Source: Alentia gelatinosa
Taxonomy: Eukaryota; Annelida; Polychaeta; Phyllodocida; Polynoidae
Direction of reading: 5' to 3'
Assembly: GCA_950022655.1 (NCBI GenBank)
Contig: OX465583.1
Location: forward strand, 29,911,360 to 29,975,359
DNA length: 64,000 nucleotides
Positions within the stretch are counted from its first letter, which is position 1. Each line of letters begins with the position of its first letter. The notes below the pieces were generated by a model. That model saw nothing but the letters and a program-made list of their open reading frames with translations, did not search any database and was not told where the DNA came from. Below, in pieces: positions 35,775-44,662 of this stretch. Both the position numbers and the translations under genes were made by a program.

Positions 35775-36715
35775 GCAACATGCTGTAATAAGTACTGCCG
35801 CGCAACGTCAATATTGCTAATATCTTTATGCAAATGAGTTAGACATGTGCAGTGACGTAACATAGTTGTAACCAATGGTATGTGTCATAATCGTTCCCAT
35901 GGCAAGACTTCCCATTTGACAGCATTTGATGCCGAGTACCACTTGGGGCCTAATCAGGGGACTTCTTTAGCACTGACCCAGATAGAGACCAAACGTGGCC
36001 CAACCAGGATCGAGTTATGATTTGGGACATAATTCGGGTAAATGGAATCAAGCCTTCGGGAATATGCAACTTGAGGAGTCTGGCTATAACAGCAATGACT
36101 GTGTGTATCCTCTACATTGTTCTTAAATGTAGAAAAGGTAATGCATAACTTCGTGTACAATGTTTTCGGTGAGGTAGTAGGGTGGGGGTGGGGTTATTTT
36201 AACGTTTACATGTTTAGCAAAGACTTCATGGTAAACAGTTTTCCCAGGGCCTATAAGTGGATCCGTTCCCAGGGGCCTGTCATTCATCCTGCCAATCACG
36301 TATGTAAGCTGTGCTTGGCTGGCAGCACCACTAGTTGGTCAAGTGTGAGACTACTCAACTTGAGACTCCTTTATATATGCAACAAGGGCCCTGTATATGT
36401 ATCAGCTCTGTAGATCAAGGAAGTATATTGATTAAGGTTTGTCTTCAGTTTTCCTTTCTAATGAGGGTTGTCCTATATTCCACAAATTTAAAGATCAAGG
36501 AGACAATATACAAAGCTCTGTCGTCATCCTTCATTCCCGATAAGGGCTGCTACAATGCTGTAGATCGTGGACGCAATACAACAACAAAGATTGTGACTCC
36601 AATCACCATTGTGATTTGCGATTTGTCACTGGGGGAGAAACCTTACTGATGCTGTTTACAAACAAGCGTCCACTTTAAGTCCTTAACAGCTGAACTGGTA
36701 AAAATTTGAATAAGT
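35775..36715. other. No gene called
   Basis: Unique sequence; a CCCAGGGGCCTGTCATTCAT stretch near 36271 resembles a repeat end. No later RAP1GDS1 exon found. Confidence 0.45.
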
Positions 36716-36719
36716 AAAA

Positions 36720-36975
36720 ACTATAAGACGTTGACGTGTTGATTATCACCGATTGCTGGCATTCTTTTACCACTAAAGGCTGTCAGTCATTACCAACATG
36801 TGGGATATGACAGACTCTTCCCAACTCTACCTGCAGCGCTTAGCGACACACTTTGATCTCGGTTGGGTTTCTGTATGAGGGTATCTTACATCGAAAAGAT
36901 CATTCCTGATATATAGGCGAATACAACCCACCATGGGATTGGAGAGAATCGGGAATAGAGTCAACGTCTTATAGT
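36720..36975. mobile_element. 256-bp terminal-inverted-repeat element in a RAP1GDS1 intron
   Basis: Perfect 16-bp inverted ends ACTATAAGACGTTGAC (36720-36735) and its complement (36960-36975). It starts about 23 nt past the donor of exon 36999-37124. No clear target duplication or open frame, so the superfamily is unknown. Confidence 0.6.
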
Positions 36976-36998
36976 ATCTAGTAGTAAGCCAGTCTTAC

Positions 36999-37124
36999 CG
37001 TTATCGAAGCAGATGTTGCCGAGCGCTCTACATGACTGAGTTGTATTCTGTACGCTGGGAGTCTCCATGAGCGCGATGAGCGGTGCCACCAGGCCGGCCG
37101 CTACACAGTCAGGACGGATGCCCT
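36999..37124 (-). CDS. RAP1GDS1: RAP1GDS1 fourth coding exon, armadillo repeat
   Basis: 126 nt (42 codons), phase 1 to phase 1, acceptor ATTGGCGCAG|AGGGC and donor AACG|GTAAGA. It encodes DCVAAGLVAPLIALME and the hallmark RALGNICFDN. The base composition is clearly GC-richer than the flanks. A terminal-inverted-repeat element begins about 23 nt past the donor. Confidence 0.92.
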
Positions 37125-38925
37125 CTGCGCCAATGATAAAACACCACTCAATTATCTAGTATACATATCTTCAGTATATTTAAAGATACTTATTAACTCG
37201 TATATAGAATCGCTATATCTAAAACCACACATTGAATAATAAAGGGCAACCCTATATTTGAAACCACCCATCAACTTGTATATGGAATTTCTAGGCTTAA
37301 AGCTTTTCTTACTGGTTTTACACCACAGGTGGTGATTAAATCCATGGGATGAATTCAGGTGGAACTCCAACGCCTATATATTTAACCAGTTGACGATTCT
37401 TTTCCTTCCTAAACCATATAGACATGGTATGAAAAAGACTGGGGATTAAGGAAAAATGTGGCTGCCGTGGGACATACATCTATGTGACTACTAGTCCAGT
37501 GCTTTAATCACTGAGCTAACTCCCCACCTGTGACAACAGTAATTCTCTCATACTTACCGACTTTCGCGAGCTCTGCTATACACTGCGCTACTTTGGCTTT
37601 GTTACTCCCTTCCTTGGTGAGCTGCTTGTGGAGTTCTGTGAGTACTCCATTCTGCACGAGCTTTGGGACAACAGTCATTTTCTCTGAGTCTGAAGAGGAA
37701 GGTGAAACATGCATAACAAAAACGCACTAACACTAACCGTGATGCAATTATTGGTTACAAATGAATATAGAAAATAGATAGGAAACCCCAACAGTGTCCG
37801 GAGTTGTGGGATGAGTGTACAGAGATCAATTATGGAGACTCAGTCACTTTTGGGCCATCCATAAAGTATGTACGCACATTTTATGAATAATTTTAACTCC
37901 ATCCCCCTCCATCTTATAAGCATTAAATCTAAGAATACACGTTTTGAAGATTTCCAAATTAAGATACAGGATGGGGCGAAAAAATGGTATTAATGGGGTT
38001 TAGTCCAGTATAAGTAGATACATGTATAATGAAATTTTGGATACTCATAATTAACTGAAATCCTTCCACGTTTCTCTCATTCTCACCCCTGAGCAGGTTG
38101 AATACATATAGGGAATTCAGTCTATGTGTATTTAACTATACTATGGGCTTATATTATTTAAGCTGTCACTTAGTCTCAAAGGTCCTACGTAAACATTGAG
38201 ACTCGATCTATACTATATATTCCATAATGAGTCTAAGTTGATGATGAAATGAAATTTGTTTGTTTGTTCATATAACCTTAATCATCTCGATCTTGTTAGT
38301 GGTATTTACTTTTTGTGATGTAATTGAATGTGTTGCTTTTATTTACACGTGCTGACACACATCAAATGACTTACCGGTCTCTTTATCGAGTTGCTCGACT
38401 ATATCGTCCAGACGTTTGTCATATTTATCAGAATCAGTTTCAAGCTTCAGTGCTTCAAGTGAAGCCAGTAAATCATCTACAAATGAAAAGAACGCCACAC
38501 AATATAAACACTATACTCTATACAATGATATTGTTTTTCTTTGTTTATATCTATGAGCCAAGCTGTTTTTATTGAATCATTAACATTTCCGTACATAAAG
38601 TTCAATAATTGGTGAATTCAAGTGGACCCTCCGCGTTTCCTTGATACAACAGCTAATGTTTTATGTTCCTCCTATCCAATAATGTTAATATGAGTTATGG
38701 CTGATCCGTCATGTAAGTTCATGTGAAGAGTACACTTCTCGATTTCATTAAGAAGTTGTCCAGCCGATATTGTTATTACTTGTTATAATACATACATCCA
38801 ACAAAGAATATGGATCACAGTTATGATTTTTCTAAAGATAGATCTTGGCAATTACACAACTTCCTCTTGAATACTATAGATAAAGTTAAATATTGTCTGT
38901 TATAATGCCTACCGTTGCTTGCCAT
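36999..38925 (-). CDS. RAP1GDS1: Rap1 GTPase-GDP dissociation stimulator 1-like (SmgGDS), N-terminal four coding exons
   Basis: SmgGDS is an armadillo-repeat cytosolic protein that binds and chaperones polybasic small GTPases (RhoA, Rap1, others) and promotes nucleotide dissociation. Four exons on the minus strand join without frame loss: 38913-38925, 38375-38476, 37558-37689 and 36999-37124 (13, 102, 132 and 126 nt). All junctions are GT-AG and every intron is phase 1. The joined product has 124 residues plus one base. It begins MASNDDLLASLEALKLE, and residues about 39-124 match the first human SmgGDS armadillo repeats; landmarks are SNKAKVAQCIAELAKV and SCRALGNICFDN, where human has CKAKVANIIAEVAK and GRALGNICYD. 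The family is about 560-610 residues, so only the N-terminal fifth is here. I found no later exons at lower coordinates; either the next intron is very long or I missed them. Introns carry a SINE and a MITE. Identity is secure; the 5' end is inferred. Confidence 0.93.
37313..37530 (-). mobile_element. SINE family A, copy 4, in a RAP1GDS1 intron
   Basis: Diverged copy with ATATAGACATGGTATGAAAA and an intact A-box region near 37500-37528. It lies in the same orientation as RAP1GDS1, with its head about 28 nt past the donor of exon 37558-37689. Confidence 0.8.
37558..37689 (-). CDS. RAP1GDS1: RAP1GDS1 third coding exon, armadillo repeat
   Basis: 132 nt (44 codons), phase 1 to phase 1, acceptor CCTTCCTCTTCAG and donor GTCG|GTAAGT. 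It encodes one armadillo-type helical repeat with the pattern VPKLVQNGVLTELHKQL. The donor is only about 28 nt from the head end of a SINE. Confidence 0.92.
37852..37925 (+). mobile_element. Second copy of the GGGCCATCCATAAAGTA element end
   Basis: Same start as 18442-18470, followed by T/A-rich sequence and CCATCCCCCTCC. It lies upstream of exon 37558-37689, in the RAP1GDS1 intron between the second and third coding exons. Confidence 0.45.
38375..38476 (-). CDS. RAP1GDS1: RAP1GDS1 second coding exon
   Basis: 102 nt, phase 1 to phase 1, acceptor TTTGTAG|AT and donor GACCG|GTAAGT. It encodes residues 5-38, an acidic, helix-forming segment (LKLETDSDKYDKRLDDIVEQ) before the armadillo repeats. 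Confidence 0.85.
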
Positions 38926-39013
38926 ATTTCCGAATGTACTTGGTCGACTTGTGACATGTAATCCTGGTATCTAGAATAGCCAAGATGTTTCCATTTGGTT
39001 TATTGCGCGACGT
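38913..39013 (-). CDS. RAP1GDS1: RAP1GDS1 exon with start codon (5' UTR plus 13 coding nt)
   Basis: An acceptor ATTTGTTTCAG precedes position 39013. The ATG is at 38925-38923 and the donor follows 38913 (CAACG|GTAGGC). This ATG is chosen because the resulting phase 1 end joins in frame to the next exon and gives an acidic N-terminus like that of other SmgGDS proteins. A second ATG about 50 nt upstream opens a different frame that does not fit the next junction. Confidence 0.8.
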
Positions 39014-39659
39014 CTGAAACAAATATCAAATATATGGTACCGGTCAAGTCGTTCGGTCGTTATCAGCTCTAGAATGCATTTCAAATTTATTCAAGAGAAT
39101 ACCCCATGGCTAATTTTCTCCGTGGTAAGAGGGGATTGCTTTGCCACCAACAAAGATGGAACGTGAAATGAGTCTCCTTAACCTGCTACAAAGTCCAATC
39201 TCATGTACTACTATCATGTCGGCTCGGCGGTCTCCACTTCGACCTGGTGTGAAAAGCGACAGTGCCTCGTAGGCTATGTCAGCAGTTTTAGCTGTGCTCT
39301 ATAGTGTATGTTTCTGTATCCACCCTACATAACTAGCAAATATGATTTATATTAATCCCGAAAACTGCTTTATTGAAATCATATACACATGATGAACTTT
39401 TGAGTTTATCAATACATGTATATACACAATGGTATAGACACAAGTAAAGGCTATATCGTTATATACTTATGTTTTCATATACATATGCCACAGCGTAGAC
39501 GATATATTTGATGGGTATCTACAGGGATATAATAGCTGTATTGGGCGTCCAGTGTAGATAGCACACCGACATGAACAAATAAAAGAAAGTTTATCCAACC
39601 AAAACACATTATCAGAAAACATACTCCTTACACCAACACTGACCCCACCTTGTATATCC

Positions 39660-40009
39660 TTATCTCACCCCTGGTACAAGCTTCGCCATAGAAATAACAT
39701 TAGGAAAAAATACTCAACGATCACCCCCGTAAAGTGACGATATTACGCCACGGTCGTGGCGTAGTGAATTTGAGATGACGTCATATAGATTCGCTAGGTA
39801 TATTTGAGCTGTTCTGATACTATCTAACATCATAGAAATGGGTGAGATAAATCCAGAACCGCACTGGAATCGTAAAATAGTCAATATTCCACGAGTTTGG
39901 ATGTGCCATAATCGTCACTCGGCTTCGCCTCGATGACGATGCAGGCACATCCAAACTCGTGGAGTATTGTCTATTTATACGATTCTCGATGCAGTTCTAT
40001 ATAAATCCT
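39660..40009 (+). mobile_element. Palindromic composite element, copy II, in a RAP1GDS1 5' intron
   Basis: Part one runs from TTATCTCACCCCTGGTA to GGGTGAGATAA (39660-39850). Part two (39853-40009) is a long foldback: CCACGAGTTTGGATGTGCC pairs with GGCACATCCAAACTCGTGG, and outer arms pair through AGAACCGCA / TGCAGTTCT. The loop contains GGCTTCGCC. Confidence 0.75.
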
Positions 40010-40607
40010 ACCCCTCTGCCACCACTGTCCAGATGTACAGCCACTCCCAGTTGACGCACAGACGCTGCACACACCCCTCCCTCCTTTGTCACAACACTCC
40101 CATGCCAGTCTCCCAAAACAATCCAACGACAGTTTATGCTTTATAAATAAGGCTAGGTTGAATACCATCAGAACAATCGTGTTTTGAAAGTTAAATTTAT
40201 CAAAAAACTTTTTAAAAAACCACAAAGGAATGATGGGTTTATTACATGTAATCATTAAAATCACACGCTATAATTATACAGAGTTTTAAAAGATTTTGCA
40301 AATAAAATTGCAAATATAAGATTGAATTTTACCACGTAAAATCACATATACCACAGACTTGCATGAATAATGGCAAATGAAAAAAGAAATAACAGCGGTG
40401 TTCCAGAGACGTGCAGAGATGGGTATAATCGGATAGTGACGTAAATAAGGGGTTGCAATATACATGTATGTGGAAAGATGCAGGCGTAGACAGAACGTAC
40501 AATATGCAGTGTATAAATTTACGCCTGTGGTTCCTTCAATTACATATCCTGCGATATTATTAAACCATTGGTTTCATGTGTGGCAATTTAGGTAGTTTTT
40601 AGAAGGA

Positions 40608-40858
40608 AACCCACGAGATGAAAATAGCTGCAGAGTAATTCACGAAGCGAAGCTGAGTGAGGTACTCTGTGGTCAAACGAGGTGGAGTGCAGACCAAGTT
40701 ATTTCCATCAAGTGATTTTCTGATTTTATCTCACCCTGTATAACATTGATGAGATGAATCACCAAATTAGCCATTGAGTATTGGGTACACGAGCCTCACG
40801 GCCGTGGCGTAGGAGTTCCAATGTTAAGCATATGGAGAAAAATACCGGGATGAGATAA
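40608..40858 (-). mobile_element. Palindromic composite element, copy III, degraded foldback
   Basis: On the minus strand part one begins TTATCTCATCCCGGTA, TTTTTCTCCATA, GCTTAACATTGGAACTCCTA, matching copy I closely, and ends in GGGTGAGATAA. The foldback is weaker: CAGAGTAATTCAC / GTGAGGTACTCTG around GAAGCGAAGC. Confidence 0.65.
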
Positions 40859-41607
40859 TGATTCGTACCCCAGGAAACGAAACAATCATTGCACACTGAT
40901 AAAACCAATGCCTTCACTTGTATCCTCCACCCACTTCCCCATACATAAAAATTCATATACAAATGTATATCCGACTATTCCTAGGCCATATCATCCTGAA
41001 GACCCCAATCAAAGGCTTCTTCTTGTAGCTCCCTTTTACACATTACTATTAGTCACACTATTATCAATGTCAATCTTGATGCTAAACTGGTCTGTTTACG
41101 TAATATGATGACTCTAAATGGATCAGCTCCACTGCTATCTTCGATCAATATACCTCGTCCCACTTGAATTGCCATAGCCATCCAAACAAACCCATTCCCA
41201 TCGAATGGAAAATGACTCTAGATCATCCTTTAGTTTAAAACTACAATACACGACTACAAAATGGAAATTACAATGCATTACAGATTAAACTTGACAACCC
41301 TAGCTAAGTAGTATAAGGGAACTACAACTGACAAGTTACTGCAGGGAACTGGATGTTACATGTTACCATGGTCTTCCTGACCGTTGAAAGTGATGCCAGT
41401 CACTGAGCAATAGACCCTACACGAGTGTGACTCTCCCACGGCCGATCGCGGACTGTCGCCGGCCCGAGCCCCCAACTTCCCTCACTGAGTGCTTCCTCCA
41501 ATGCCTTCCCCTGAACATAGCTGCTATAGCCAAGCCATCACAAGCATACACCTTGCACATATATACCAGCTTCTGACTTTAGTACCCCCTGATTTTCATT
41601 TACGTAC

Positions 41608-41750
41608 CTCTGGAGCGACAGACAGCTCTGGAAATCCTGGAATCACGGCGCCGTCAAGTGCTCGCAATACAACCGGAAGTTGTCATTGGAAATGTGGACG
41701 GCCCCGCCATCTCGCGGATTACAAACGAACTATGAGATTTTAGTGCCACG
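41608..41750 (-). promoter_or_regulatory. RAP1GDS1: Putative promoter and non-coding first exon of RAP1GDS1
   Basis: On the minus strand this GC-richer stretch carries a YY1-like GAGATGGCGGGG (41701-41712) and an ETS/GABP-type ACTTCCGGTT (41671-41680), then a consensus donor CCAGAG|GTACGTAA with the exon ending at 41608. These are typical of TATA-less housekeeping promoters. It lies about 2.6 kb upstream of an exon that has its own acceptor before the start codon, so a non-coding first exon is expected. The start of transcription cannot be placed. The link to the downstream exon is inferred from position and strand. Confidence 0.5.
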
Positions 41751-41869
41751 AAAATCACACTGTGTCGCTACTGTACCTATGGTGTTGCCACAGATTTCAA
41801 GAGTAGAAGTCCCTGGTGTGACTCTGCTTTGACAATGAAACTGGAGAATAGTTAGGCAGTGGCGTCAAA

Positions 41870-42420
41870 ATAGTGGGGGCGGGTCCACAGCACCTTCAAA
41901 TTTAACTCAATCAAATGTAAAAACTGTCTTGATTTTTCAACGTAGAAAATTTCTAAATCTAACTTTTGAGCATGCAACTATGGCTAAGCTTTGACTTTTC
42001 ACTGTGGAAAAGTGTCAAATTCTGATTATTAGGCGTGTATCAATGGCTAGGCTTTAACTTTCCACCACAGAAAAATGTCAAAGTCTGACATTTTAACATG
42101 CAATGATGGCTAAGCCCTGACTCTTCACCATGGAAAAGTGTCAAAGTCTGACTTTTTCACGTGTAATAATGGCTAAAAGCCCTGACTTTACATTATGGAA
42201 AAATGTTTCATCATGAAAAAATGTCAGACTTTTTAGTGTGCAATGATGGCTAAACCCTGACTTTTCACCTTGGACAAATTTCAAAGTCTGACTTTTTAAT
42301 GATGGCTATGCCTAAGCCCTGACTTTTCACCAAGAAAAATTGTCAAAGCCTGACTTTTTCACGTGTAATGAAGGCTAAGCCCTGACTTTCACAGACATTT
42401 TGCAGATTTACAGTAAATCC
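41870..42420. repeat. About 70-bp minisatellite, plus orientation
   Basis: Units like ATGGCTAAGCCCTGACTTTT, CACCATGGAAAAGTGTCAAA, GTCTGACTTTTTCACGTG; about seven copies. The same unit recurs in reverse at 43580-43790. Confidence 0.8.
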
Positions 42421-42533
42421 AGTGGAATAAGCCAATGTCAAAGTTCGACTTTGGAAACCAAAAAGGGACTGTAGCCTACGGTATATCGAAAGAAAGGTTG
42501 AAACGTGCTTTATTTGAAAACCTCAAGAAAAGG

Positions 42534-42668
42534 TGGGTGACAAACTCCCTCTCAGCGGGGGTGAAAAGGGGATGGTAGCCTACAATATCTCAAGGAAAAC
42601 CATACAAACCTTGAGATATTGTAGGTCTACCGGAAAAATATGACAGGGGGAGTTTTGCACCGACTTTT
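42534..42668. repeat. Inverted repeat (hairpin)
   Basis: GGTAGCCTACAATATCTCAA (42572-) pairs with TTGAGATATTGTAGGTCTACC around an AACCATACAAA loop. Outer parts (CAAACTCCCTCT / GGGGGAGTTTTG) also pair. It lies between the two oppositely oriented minisatellite blocks. Confidence 0.75.
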
Positions 42669-43379
42669 CCCATAAGAACGGGGAAAGTCGCAAAGTGTGC
42701 AATGCCCTTAAAGGGAATCGGACAGGGATCGAGATAGTGGCTCCTGGGTAGGACACAGGGACTGAGGCTAGTGTAGCATTTTGCGGCACAAAACATATAT
42801 TGGATTTTATACCCTTATTTACCACTATAAGGTTGCAGAAACGTGCAAGTCCAGGGATAAGGCTTATCTAGGACAATAGCCGACACTCAAGCGGCAGACC
42901 CTATCCTCATACCTGGCAGCAAATAATATCATTATTTCTTAGAAGGGCCCACAGTCGAGGATATGGCAGTTGCACCAGTACCTCATAGTCATATGGGAAT
43001 AATTGTTAGACAGGACCAACCACGTCTAGAGATGGACAACCTATCTATAGGGCTACCGTGACATCTACCAATCAAATGTAATTGTCTCATGCAATTAAAT
43101 GTCCTGAATCGGTCCCTTTTGTAGATTCGGCCTATATGCATTTACATGATTAAGTAATTAAATCACAGCACTACAAGTTAAGTTTATGTTCCATTTTTAC
43201 AGCAATTAGACCTATTCAAACTAGAACAATGAATTTCGAACCATCAAGTCATAGACTTTCTATAGGCCTACCGATATTCAGAGAAAATATATTTATGTCA
43301 TAGGGAAAACATACCAACCACAACACTGGTCTTAGGATTCTTTGTATTTAGCATAGATAGATATACACAAAAAAGGATA

Positions 43380-43920
43380 GTTTTCTGGATGGGTGGCCGT
43401 AAACCACGACAGGTATAGGCCTAATAATACACTCGCTATAGCGCTACTGTATTACGAAGTCAACCTTGAGTGGTTTACAGAGCCGCCTATATAGCGGTCC
43501 ACAAAACCATCGTTTATTGTATTTACAGAGGCGTCAGAACATTTTGAAAGTGAGTGTGTGTGTGTGGTAGGCCTACATGTATGAAATTAGACTTTGACAT
43601 TTACCATGGATCTGTGAAAAGTCTGTAAAAACTCAGGTCTTAGCCTTCATTGGATATTAGGCCCCTAGGCTAAAAAGTCTGACTTTGACATTTTTCCATG
43701 CTAAAAGTCAGACTTTGACAATTTTCACTATTGAAAAATTAGGGCTTATCCATCATTGCATGCTAGAAAGTCAGACTTTGACATTAATTTTTTTTTTCTC
43801 TCGAGGTTGACGTCGTAGGCCTAATAGGGCCTACACTCGCCAGCGCAACCTCTCGTGGTTTACGGCCGCCTGTCCACAAAACCGTCGATTCTTGTCTATG
43901 AAAAGCATGGCTTTGAGGCT
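43380..43920. repeat. Complex repeat: inverted minisatellite units and GTGGTTTAC blocks
   Basis: 43580-43790 has AAAGTCAGACTTTGACATT units, the reverse complement of the 41870-42420 unit. Flanking blocks GTGGTTTAC..GCCGCC..TCCACAAAACC occur at about 43470-43520 and 43855-43890, with an inverted GGCCGTAAACCAC at 43397. Together with 41870-42670 this may be one large element. Confidence 0.65.
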
Positions 43921-44434
43921 GTATAACACAAATTTCAATCCATGTACCACAATTATGGTATCTCACAGGTTTTATACAAGGTAATTCAGGAATTGGTTAC
44001 TGAGTCCCCATACATTTTTAATGGAATCTTTGTATACGATGGATGACACATGATTAAATTTGAATATTGAAATGTAAACGATGTGTTCATTGGTATAGAA
44101 CAATTTCGCGCTTCTAATATCGACTTCCCAGTTCCTGGTGCCTGCATGGGTGCTTAGAGTAAATCCAAACCACAGATGTTCGCAGGTGAAAATCGAGCTA
44201 CCTGAATACCAACTGTGCTGCCCCCTTGTGACAGTCTATGAACTTTACCTGGTTGAATCGAGGCTCGTCAGGAGAAATTAGGAGCTCGATTCCCACCTTT
44301 ATCAGGTGTGTCCTATTTTAATGAAATTACTACTATTACCCAAGTAAAGCATAGCCACAGAATTATCATGATAATACTTGTCAACTGGTATCTGCCGTTA
44401 TCAGTAAGTTTTACATTTTTATTTTACTTTCCAG

Positions 44435-44662
44435 GATACTTTTATCTGGAGCACACACACCCGACAACTTCAACTCCGACACTCCTCGCCCTTAGACCGC
44501 GTTCTCATGGCCGTACCGTCGTAGTAGTAGTGATATAGTAGTTACGTACAGGCTGTAGTGAAAGACGAAATGGCTAACATCGTGGTCCTCTTGGGTGGAA
44601 CTCCTTGGGGTTTTAGACTCCAAGGTGGCAAGGAATTTAACGAACCCATATCCATAGCAAAG
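44435..44662 (+). CDS. PDZ and LIM domain protein (ALP/Enigma/ZASP family), first coding exon
   Basis: Family members tether signalling proteins and actinin to Z-discs or stress fibres: the N-terminal PDZ binds alpha-actinin and C-terminal LIM domains bind partners. The ATG is at 44570 and the coding part ends at 44662 with AAG|GTAGGT (phase 0). It encodes 31 residues. They include the family signature PWGFRLQGGKEFNEPISIAK, where PWGF replaces the usual GLGF carboxylate-binding loop. Family members also have an intron after the second strand of this PDZ. A clear acceptor (TTTTATTTTACTTTCCAG) ends at 44434, so about 135 nt of 5' UTR probably starts there and an earlier exon is likely. The frame runs on into the intron and is not coding beyond the donor. 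The rest of the PDZ and all LIM domains were not found before 64 kb. Which family member (PDLIM1-7 or LDB3) cannot be told. Confidence 0.85.

Noticed and set aside
36168..36185. let-7-like start TGAGGTAGTAGGG
   Set aside because: The match stops after 13 nt and no complementary arm follows, so there is no hairpin precursor.
1..36990. Later RAP1GDS1 armadillo exons
   Set aside because: I scanned the minus strand for the next repeat after NICFDN and found no in-phase match with splice sites. Absence by eye is not proof.
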